From assembly GCF_016792905.1 (NCBI RefSeq), contig NZ_JAEULP010000088.1, positions 115,929-179,928 of the forward strand: a stretch of DNA of 64,000 nucleotides. The letters are read 5' to 3'. Below the pieces are notes generated by a model. The model did no database searches. It was not told the origin of the DNA and saw only the letters and a list, made by a program, of their open reading frames with translations. Made by a program: the position numbers and the translations under genes. Positions 58,267-64,000 of this stretch are shown here, one piece after another. Numbering within the stretch: position 1 is the first letter of the stretch; each line of letters starts with the position of its first letter. This stretch comes from Tabrizicola sp. (GTDB lineage: Bacteria; Pseudomonadota; Alphaproteobacteria; Rhodobacterales; Rhodobacteraceae).

Positions 58267-59301
58267 TCAGGCAAAGGCCGGGATCACTTCCTTGCAGAAC
58301 AGCTCCAGCGAGCGTTTCTGTTCCTTCAGCCCCAGGCCAAGCGAGGCATAGTAGATGAACTCGTCCACCCCGATCGCCTCATACTCTTTCAGCTTGGCGA
58401 TCACCTCGTCGGGCGTTCCGAACATCAGGTTGCGCGACAGCATCTCCGGGTCATATTCCGCCCGGTTGCCCAGCTGGTCGAAGGGAATCGACTTCGAGAA
58501 GCCGTTCTCGACATCGCCCATGTTCTTGAACAGGTTCTCGAATTGCGACAACTGCCGCTGCGCCGCGCGGACCGGGACCATCCAGTCCTCCTTCCGGTCG
58601 TAAAGCGCCGTGTGACGCATCATCGCCATCGTGGGCCGCCTGGCTCCGGGGTTGTTCGCAACCGCCTCGTTCAGCCGGTCCATGTAAAGCTGCGCCTCGC
58701 CCATGTCGCGGGTCAGCGGCCAGGACTGGATGTTGCATCCATGCTTGACCGCGTAGTCATAGGTGATCGGCGCCCGTGCCGCGACCCAGACAGGAACTTC
58801 CTTCTGCAAGGGCTTCGGGCAGGAGGTCGCGGTCGGGAAGGACCAGAACTCGCCGTTGTGCTCGTAGTCGCCCTTCCAAAGCTCGCGGATCACCGGCAGC
58901 ATTTCCTGCATGTAGCGCCAGGCGTCGGTCTGCTTCAGGCCCGGCCGCATCCGGTCGAACTCGCGCTGGTAGGCGCCCGAGCCGATGCCGAACTCCAGCC
59001 GCCCGCCCGAGATCAGGTCGACGAAGGCCGCCTCGCCCGCCGCCTTGATCGGGTGCCAGTAGGGCGCCGCGATGACCGCGGTGCCAAGGCGGATGTTGTT
59101 GGTATGCGCGGACCACCAGGACAGCACCGAGAACGGGTTCGGCATGATGGTCATTTCCAGCGCATGATGCTCCGCCGCCCAGGCGATGCGGAAGCCGCCC
59201 GCGTCGGCCATCTGCACCATCTCCAGCGTGTGCCGGGCCACGTCCCGCATGTCGAGCGTGTCGTCGATCCGCTCCAGGTTGATCGCAAGGTGGAATTTCA
59301 T
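58267..59301 (-). CDS. LLM-class flavin-dependent oxidoreductase
   Basis: 344-residue luciferase-like monooxygenase. MKFHLAINLERIDDTLDMRD begins the barrel; AWAAEHHALEMTIMPNPFSV, GTAVIAAPYWHPIKAAGEAA and GRLEFGIGSGAYQREFDRM are typical LLM motifs for FMN binding. It probably uses FMNH2 from a reductase such as the one encoded at 61731. It lies 26 bases after the aldehyde dehydrogenase gene on the same strand, divergent from hydrolase, reductase and PF06684 genes. Confidence 0.88.
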   Translation of the reverse strand: MKFHLAINLERIDDTLDMRDVARHTLEMVQMADAGGFRIAWAAEHHALEMTIMPNPFSVLSWWSAHTNNIRLGTAVIAAPYWHPIKAAGEAAFVDLISGGRLEFGIGSGAYQREFDRMRPGLKQTDAWRYMQEMLPVIRELWKGDYEHNGEFWSFPTATSCPKPLQKEVPVWVAARAPITYDYAVKHGCNIQSWPLTRDMGEAQLYMDRLNEAVANNPGARRPTMAMMRHTALYDRKEDWMVPVRAAQRQLSQFENLFKNMGDVENGFSKSIPFDQLGNRAEYDPEMLSRNLMFGTPDEVIAKLKEYEAIGVDEFIYYASLGLGLKEQKRSLELFCKEVIPAFA

Positions 59302-59327
59302 CGCTATCTCCGTCGGTTAAGGGGGTT

Positions 59328-60800
59328 TCAGCGCATCACGAAGGGGTTCGCGATGGGCTCGGATGAGGTGTTGACCCAGATCGTCTTGGGCCGGGTGTAG
59401 TCGTACATGGCCTGGAACCCGCTCTCGCGGCCGTAGCCAGATCCCTTGACCCCGCCGAAGGCCGCGATGGGCGAGACGGCACGGTAGGTATTGACCCAGA
59501 CGATCCCGGCACGAATGGCCTTCGCCACCCGCATCTGCCGCGCGCCGTCCTTGGTGAAAACGCCCGCCGCCAGCCCGTGCTCAGACTGGTTCGCCAAGGC
59601 GATGGCTTCATCCTCGGTCCTGAAGCGCAGCACCGACAGCACCGGCCCGAACAGCTCGGTATCCACAATGGTCAGGTCGGGCGAGGGGCAGTCGATGATC
59701 GTCGGCTCATAATAGGTCCCGCCAAGCGCAGGCTGCCTGCCCCCGGTCAGGACCTTCGCCCCTTCCGTCACCGCCAAAGCCACCTGCGCCTCGATGTGCC
59801 GAAGTTGCCCCTCGGTGCAGAGCGGCCCCATCTGCGTCTCTTCCGCCAGAGGGTCGCCAATGCGAATGGCCTGCGCCGCCGCCACCATCCGCGCCAGAAA
59901 CGCGTCGGCGACCGCCTCATGTACAATAAGCCGCGACCCCGCCACGCAGCTCTGCCCCGTCGCCCCGAAGATCCCCGCCACCGACCCGTTCACCGCGCTC
60001 TCAAGGTCCGCATCCTCGAACACCACAAAGGGCGACTTCCCCCCCAGTTCCAGCGACACCTCCGCGAAATTCTCCGCCGAATTGCGCACCACATGCCGCG
60101 CCGCACTCGGTCCGCCGGTGAACGACACCCGCGCCACCAGCGGATGCGAGGTCAAGACCCGCCCCACCTCGCCATGCCCCGAGATGATGTTCACCACCCC
60201 CGCCGGAAACCCCGCCGCCTCGATCAGCCGCCCGAACTCCAGCATCGGCACCGACGCATGCTCCGACACCTTCAGCACCACTGTATTCCCCGCCGCCAAG
60301 GCCGGCCCCAGCTTCACCGCCGACAGGAACAGCTGCGAATTCCACGGCACCACCGCCGCCACCACGCCCAAGGGCTCGCGGTTGGTGAAGACCAGCAGGT
60401 CCGGCTTGTCGATCGGCAGCACCTCGCCCGAAATCTTGTCCGCTGCGCCTGCATAGAACTGGAAGAACTCCGCGATGTATTTCGCCTGCCAGCGCGTCTC
60501 CTTCAGCATCTTGCCGGTATCCAGCGTCTCCGCCCGGCCCAACTCCTCCGACGCCTCCGCCAGCAAGTCCCCCAGCTTCCGCAGGCATTTCCCCCGCGCC
60601 GAAGGCGTCATCCGCCCCCACTCGCCCGCCAAGGCCCGGTCCGCCGCCCGCACGGCCCGGTCCACATCTGCCGCCGTCGCCTCGGGCACTTCAGCCCAGA
60701 CCTTACCCGTGACCGGGGACACCGACGGGAACGCTCCCCCGTCCGAGGCCCCCACCCACTCCCCGTCGATCAGCATCCGGCAGCGCTTGATTTCAGACAT
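59328..60800 (-). CDS. Aldehyde dehydrogenase (NAD(P)-dependent)
   Basis: 490-residue ALDH-superfamily enzyme. Cofactor and active-site motifs are PWNSQLFLSAVKLGPALAAG, VSFTGGPSAARHV, the catalytic Glu in LELGGKSP and catalytic Cys in FGATGQSCVAGSRL, with C-terminal GGVKGSGYGRE. ATG 60800 begins MSEIKRCRMLIDGEW, with GGAGG upstream; the longer frame to 60965 is spacer. It is the first gene of the minus arm and could serve either this cluster or the adjacent gamma-glutamyl amine pathway as a PuuC equivalent. Confidence 0.9.
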   Translation of the reverse strand: MSEIKRCRMLIDGEWVGASDGGAFPSVSPVTGKVWAEVPEATAADVDRAVRAADRALAGEWGRMTPSARGKCLRKLGDLLAEASEELGRAETLDTGKMLKETRWQAKYIAEFFQFYAGAADKISGEVLPIDKPDLLVFTNREPLGVVAAVVPWNSQLFLSAVKLGPALAAGNTVVLKVSEHASVPMLEFGRLIEAAGFPAGVVNIISGHGEVGRVLTSHPLVARVSFTGGPSAARHVVRNSAENFAEVSLELGGKSPFVVFEDADLESAVNGSVAGIFGATGQSCVAGSRLIVHEAVADAFLARMVAAAQAIRIGDPLAEETQMGPLCTEGQLRHIEAQVALAVTEGAKVLTGGRQPALGGTYYEPTIIDCPSPDLTIVDTELFGPVLSVLRFRTEDEAIALANQSEHGLAAGVFTKDGARQMRVAKAIRAGIVWVNTYRAVSPIAAFGGVKGSGYGRESGFQAMYDYTRPKTIWVNTSSEPIANPFVMR

Positions 60801-60945
60801 CCCCGTCCTCCACGGCTTCCCCCTGTTGATGCCGCGCCGAAATGCCGCATGTTTCCGAAAATTCGCCACCAGCCGACGAAAAATCGAAACTCGCTCTCCA
60901 CGAGCAGTGGCAAACGAAAGCACCACGGACAGGAGGGTGCTTGCG

Positions 60946-61734
60946 ATGATCGACCCCCACGGCACAGTCTATGACCTGACCGGGCCAGAGGACGCCCCCG
61001 TGGTCGTCCTGATCCACGGCCTCGGCCTCAACCGCGCCGTCTGGCAATGGCTCACGCCCGACCTCGCCCGCTTCCGCGTCCTGACCTATGACCTGATCGG
61101 CCACGGCCAAACCGCCCCGCCGGAAGGCCAGCCTGTCCTGCAAGACCTCGCCGCCCAGCTGGCAAATCTCCTCGACCACCTGACCATCGACAAGGCCGCG
61201 ATCGTCGGCTTCTCGCTCGGTGGCATGATCGCCCGCCGTTTCGCGCAGGACTATCCGACCCGCACCACGGCGCTCGTCATCCTGCATTCCGCCCATCGCC
61301 GCAGCGAAAAGGCGCAAGGCGCGATCCTGTTCCGCGTCGCCCAGGCCGAAGCGGAAGGCCCCGCCGCCACGGTCGAACTCGCGCTCCAGCGCTGGTATAC
61401 AGAAGCGGCCCAAGCCAACCGGCCCGACCTGATGGACCTCACCCGCCAGTGGGTGCTGGCCAACGACCCCAAGATCTACCCCAAACTTTACCGCATCCTC
61501 GCGCATGGCGTGGACGAGATCGTCGCGCCACAGCCGCCGATCACCTGCCCCGCGCTTGTCCTGACCGGCGACGAGGACACCGGCAACGGCCCCGAGATGT
61601 CCGTCGCCATCGCCACGGAAATCCCCCGGTCCCGGCTGGTGATCCTCAAGGGCCTCCGCCACATGGCGCTGGCCGAGGACCCGCAAGCCGTGAACCGCCC
61701 CGTCACCGATTTCCTCACCGAGGTGCTGACATGA
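60946..61734 (+). CDS. Alpha/beta hydrolase
   Basis: 262-residue hydrolase similar in layout to RutD, PcaD and BioH. IHGLGLNRAVW forms the oxyanion loop, Ser90 in GFSLGGMIA the nucleophile, TGDEDTGNGP the acid region and LRHMALAEDP the catalytic His. AGGAGGG is eight bases before ATG 60946. It overlaps the reductase gene by 4 bases and is divergent from the aldehyde dehydrogenase; the 145-base spacer should hold both promoters. Confidence 0.88.
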   Translation: MIDPHGTVYDLTGPEDAPVVVLIHGLGLNRAVWQWLTPDLARFRVLTYDLIGHGQTAPPEGQPVLQDLAAQLANLLDHLTIDKAAIVGFSLGGMIARRFAQDYPTRTTALVILHSAHRRSEKAQGAILFRVAQAEAEGPAATVELALQRWYTEAAQANRPDLMDLTRQWVLANDPKIYPKLYRILAHGVDEIVAPQPPITCPALVLTGDEDTGNGPEMSVAIATEIPRSRLVILKGLRHMALAEDPQAVNRPVTDFLTEVLT

Positions 61735-62639
61735 GCCCCGACCCCCGCGCGCTCCGCAACGCCTTCGGCGCCTTCGCCACCGGCGTCACCGTGATCACCA
61801 CCCGCCAGCCCGACGGCACCCCGCGCGGCTTCACCGCAAACAGCTTCACCTCCGTCTCGCTCGACCCAGCCCTCCTCCTCGTCTGCCTGGCCAAGACCGC
61901 GCATTCGGCGGATGTCTTCGCCACTGCCCCGCATTTCGCCGTCAACATCCTGGCCGAGGACCAGAAAGCCGTCTCCGGCCTCTTCGCCTCGCGCACCCCC
62001 GACAAGTTCGCACAATGCGCCTGGACGCCGGGCCATGGCGATGTGCCGCTCCTCGACGGTGCCCTCGCCCAATTCGCCTGCGCAAGGCATGATCTCGTCG
62101 ATGCGGGCGACCACCTGATCCTGATCGGCAGGGTCGAGGATTTCGCCACCTCCGAAGGCCAACCCCTCGGCTATTTCCGCGGCAGCTACTTCTCCATCGG
62201 CATCGAGCGAGAGCTTGCCGAAGCCGCCGCCGCCGCCAAAGGCAGCCGCCTCGGCGCCGTCCTCGCCTGCAACGGCGGCGTGCTTCTCAAGGTCGATGCG
62301 CAAGGCGCCCTCAGCCTTCCGCTCGCGCCGAAACCCTCGCTCGACAGCCTGACCGCAAGCCTGACCGCGCAGGGCCTGACCCCGACGATCGACTTCGTCT
62401 ATGCCGCCTTCGACGACCGTTCGACCGGTGGTCACGCGGTCTATTACCACGGGCAGGTGTCGGGCACCCTGCCCCAGGGCTACCGCATCCTGCCCCTGAC
62501 CGACCTCGCCCGCGCCCCTCTCGCCAACCCGGTCGAGACGCAGATGCTGGCCCGTTATGCCGAAGACTACCGCAACGGCAGCTTCACCCTCTACCACGGC
62601 ACCGAAACCTCGGGCCATGTCCGCCAGATCGGCGCCTGA
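61731..62639 (+). CDS. Flavin reductase with extra C-terminal domain
   Basis: 302-residue protein. Residues about 1-165 are a flavin reductase-like FMN-binding split barrel: LRNAFGAFATGVTVITTRQP, GFTANSFTSVSLDPALLLVC, FAVNILAEDQKAVSGLFASR and YFRGSYFSI. Residues about 170-302 are an additional domain (GAVLACNGGVLLKVDAQGAL, YHGQVSGTLPQGYRILPLTD) that I do not recognise; it has a Nudix-like strand order without a Nudix box. RutF-type reductases usually stop near 165 residues. It should supply FMNH2 to the LLM enzyme. Confidence 0.87.
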   Translation: MSPDPRALRNAFGAFATGVTVITTRQPDGTPRGFTANSFTSVSLDPALLLVCLAKTAHSADVFATAPHFAVNILAEDQKAVSGLFASRTPDKFAQCAWTPGHGDVPLLDGALAQFACARHDLVDAGDHLILIGRVEDFATSEGQPLGYFRGSYFSIGIERELAEAAAAAKGSRLGAVLACNGGVLLKVDAQGALSLPLAPKPSLDSLTASLTAQGLTPTIDFVYAAFDDRSTGGHAVYYHGQVSGTLPQGYRILPLTDLARAPLANPVETQMLARYAEDYRNGSFTLYHGTETSGHVRQIGA

Positions 62640-62665
62640 CGACGCACAGAAAGGAAACCCACCCC

Positions 62666-63283
62666 ATGTCCCTCACCGACTCCCTCCCCGAACTCCGCAA
62701 GCTCGTCACCTATGACGAGGACACCGTCTCCGACGGCGGCCGCGCCTGCACCCCGCCGCTCCGCATGATCGCCGTCGCCGCCGTGGTCACGAACCCGTGG
62801 CATGGCCGGGGCTTCGTCGAAGACCTCTCCCCCGAAATCCGCCGCATGGGGCCTGCCCTGGGCCAACTCCTGACCGACCGGCTGATCCGCCTCGCGGGCT
62901 CCGGCGACGCCATCGAGGCCTACGGCAAGGCCGCCCTCTGCGGCACCGCCTGCGAGCTGGAACATTGCTCCGCCCTGATCCACACGCTCCGCTTCGGCAA
63001 CTTCTTCCGCGAGGCGGTGGGGGCGAAAACCTACCTCGGCTTCACCAATTCGCGCGGCCCCGCCAACACGCAAATCCAGATCCCCTTGATGGACAAGCAC
63101 GACGCCGGCCGCCGCTCGCATTACCTGACGATCCAGTTCTCCGTTCCCGACGCCCCCGGCCATGACGAGCTGGTCATCGCCCTCGGCGCCTCGCTCGGGG
63201 GTCGCCCGCACCACCGCATCGGCGACCGCTACCAGGACCTGAAGGAGATGGGCGGCGAGGTCGACAACCCGGCGGGGGTGTAA
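62666..63283 (+). CDS. PF06684 'amino acid synthesis' family protein (DUF1185)
   Basis: 205-residue protein that matches the PF06684 (formerly DUF1185) pattern: RKLVTYDEDTVSDGGRA near the start, RMIAVAAVVTNPWHGRGFVE, IEAYGKAALCGTACELEHCS, RFGNFFREAVGAKTYLGFTN and GHDELVIALGASLGGRPHHR. The 'amino acid synthesis' name has little biochemical support as far as I know. Here it closes an operon with a hydrolase and flavin reductase, suggesting an enzyme or binding step in the same catabolic route. Confidence 0.82.
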   Translation: MSLTDSLPELRKLVTYDEDTVSDGGRACTPPLRMIAVAAVVTNPWHGRGFVEDLSPEIRRMGPALGQLLTDRLIRLAGSGDAIEAYGKAALCGTACELEHCSALIHTLRFGNFFREAVGAKTYLGFTNSRGPANTQIQIPLMDKHDAGRRSHYLTIQFSVPDAPGHDELVIALGASLGGRPHHRIGDRYQDLKEMGGEVDNPAGV

Positions 63284-63298
63284 GCAAGCCGGAGCGGT

Positions 63299-63326
63299 CG
63301 TAGGTCGGGCTTCAGCCCGACTCCAC
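63299..63326. repeat. REP-like palindrome, copy 1
   Basis: GTCGGGC-TTCA-GCCCGAC hairpin inside a 28-base unit that recurs at 63821-63848 with one base changed. The two copies flank the cold-shock gene. Confidence 0.7.
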
Positions 63327-63370
63327 GCCTCCGCTCCCCTTGCGGGGCGACCGGGCGCCCGGCCCACCTC

Positions 63371-63403
63371 GGCTGTTCTTCGGAACAAGCCTTGCAATGC
63401 AAG
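63371..63403 (+). other. UUCG hairpin and palindrome in the cspA leader
   Basis: GGCTGTTC-TTCG-GAACAAGCC (63371-63391, one bulged A) is a stable tetraloop stem. CTTGCA-A-TGCAAG (63391-63403) abuts it. The AT-richer 63400-63541 stretch to the ATG is probably the untranslated leader of the cold-shock gene. Confidence 0.45.
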
Positions 63404-63541
63404 GGACAGAAGCCTATGTGGGACCCGCAAAGCTTCTTCTTTCGACCTTCTGTTTCCTGACGGCTTCAGTTGCGACTCTGACGACACTGAGCCAGGCCAT
63501 CGCACCACGCGGATGGCAATCTAAGATTAGGAGACATCACG

Positions 63542-63748
63542 ATGGCCCAAGGCACCGTGAAATGGTTCAACGCCACCAAAGGTTTCGGCTTCATCGCTCC
63601 GGCAGGCGGCGCGAAGGACGTGTTCGTCCACATCACCGCCCTGGAACGCGCCGGCATCCGCCAGCTGAATGACGGCCAGGCCGTCACCTACGACGTGGAA
63701 GCCGATCGCAACGGCCGCGAATCCGCCGTGAACCTCGCTCTGGCGTAA
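63542..63748 (+). CDS. cspA: Cold-shock protein (CspA family)
   Basis: 68-residue single OB-fold nucleic acid-binding protein. [20 protein letters not shown] holds RNP1 (KGFGFI) and [13 protein letters not shown] holds RNP2 (VFVHI). AGGAG precedes the ATG. A long leader and a terminator on the far side make it a single-gene unit. Paralogues are usually many, so cold induction is not certain. Confidence 0.93.
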   Translation: MAQGTVKWFNATKGFGFIAPAGGAKDVFVHITALERAGIRQLNDGQAVTYDVEADRNGRESAVNLALA

Positions 63749-63780
63749 GCCGGTCGAGGTCCAACCGGACCAGAAATGAG

Positions 63781-63818
63781 AAGGCGGAGGGACGCAAGTC
63801 CCCCCGCCTTTCGCTTTT
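63781..63818 (+). terminator. Intrinsic terminator after the cold-shock gene
   Basis: AAGGCGGAGGGAC (63781-63793) pairs with GTCCCCCCGCCTT (63798-63810) with one mismatch around a GCAA loop, followed by TCGCTTTT. Confidence 0.75.
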
Positions 63819-63820
63819 GG

Positions 63821-63848
63821 CGTAGGTCGGGCTTCAGACCGACTCCAC
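63821..63848. repeat. REP-like palindrome, copy 2
   Basis: Same 28-base unit as at 63299, with GACC replacing GCCC in the right arm, so the stem has one mismatch. It stands between the cspA terminator and the IS30-like transposase start. Confidence 0.7.
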
Positions 63849-63912
63849 AACCCTTACCGAACCTTAGCCTCTAGAAAGGAACGCAACACCTGAGGTTTGG
63901 AGGGGGGTTGCG

Positions 63913-64000
63913 ATGGAGAGGCGGGGGCGGCATCTGGACGCATGCGAGCGTGCGGTGATCTTTGCGGAGCATCGCCGGGGCACGAGCCAGCGGGAGATCG
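63913..64000 (+). CDS. IS30 family-like transposase, N-terminal part (cut by window end)
   Basis: The last 88 bases encode MERRGRHLDACERAVIFAEH and then RRGTSQREI, resembling the N-terminal helix-turn-helix of IS30-type transposases (R-x-L-x-x-x-E-R-x-x-I...G-x-S-x-R-x-I). The rest lies beyond the window. Upstream CGCAAC (63878-63883) and GTTGCG (63907-63912) may belong to the element's end, but the terminal repeat cannot be fixed from one side. Confidence 0.6.
   Translation, partial: MERRGRHLDACERAVIFAEHRRGTSQREI

Overview
This GC-rich window (by eye about two thirds G+C) looks like chromosomal DNA from an alphaproteobacterium of the order Rhodobacterales. The support is a GTTC-N7-GTTC LexA box typical of Alphaproteobacteria, the sdhE/aspartate aminotransferase, hflK-hflC-DUF2065-degP and DUF2842-purA neighbourhoods, frequent ATGA/TGATG translational overlaps, and short intergenic motifs of the AAATA(C/T)TCC(G/C)CCG type that I associate with this order. 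No rRNA, tRNA, CRISPR array or prophage is visible. A partial IS30-like transposase sits at the right edge.

Layout. 61-6931: a polyamine-type ABC importer (potA-potB-potC-potD) between two amidase-signature hydrolases. 6956-14867: a nonulosonic (sialic-type) acid and cell-surface glycan block, with a CMP-sugar synthetase (neuA), two tandem Kdo-transferase-like glycosyltransferases, neuC, a ParB/Srx-like protein, a methyltransferase, a polysaccharide pyruvyl transferase-like protein and neuB. 14918-20200: housekeeping genes (thpR, a Nudix hydrolase, DUF1178, a MarR regulator, sdhE, an aminotransferase, a VOC protein, a ferredoxin). 20273-20721: an SOS-type promoter fused to an isolated C-terminal piece of the error-prone polymerase DnaE2. 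20826-26138: degP, DUF2065, hflC, hflK and glutathione reductase. 26172-27022: a gene-poor stretch with one small orphan ORF. 27023-35783: rpiA, an EF-hand protein, two GSTs, serine deaminase, a DMT transporter, thiamine pyrophosphokinase, a large disordered acidic protein and DUF2842. 35842-41905: purA, an arsC-aquaporin pair, small membrane and VOC genes, secG and pyrG, the last with an unusual palindromic leader. 41962-47836: cardiolipin synthase, a META protein, TerC, rlmJ, a PhzF-like protein, TerB and a leaderless PhnD-like protein.

47942-58147 is one catabolic block: a polar amino acid/amine ABC importer with two binding proteins, two glutamine-synthetase-like ligases around a class I glutamine amidotransferase, a PuuB-like FAD oxidase and a GlxA-type AraC regulator. 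It reads as a gamma-glutamyl-amine (putrescine-like) utilisation pathway. A TGATCAAAT motif upstream of it recurs upstream of potA, suggesting common control with the polyamine importer 50 kb away.

58267-63283 is a second, less familiar block with divergent arms: an LLM flavin monooxygenase and an aldehyde dehydrogenase on the minus strand, and an alpha/beta hydrolase, a flavin reductase with an extra C-terminal domain and a PF06684 'amino acid synthesis' protein on the plus strand. It looks like an uncharacterised two-component oxygenase pathway that resembles the Rut pathway in logic but not in gene content. The right end holds a cold-shock gene flanked by two copies of a REP-like palindrome, then the IS30-like element.

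The observations I rate most worth checking are the pyrG leader and operator, the LexA-controlled DnaE2 tail, the LLM/PF06684 cluster and the paired Kdo-transferase-like enzymes in the nonulosonate block.
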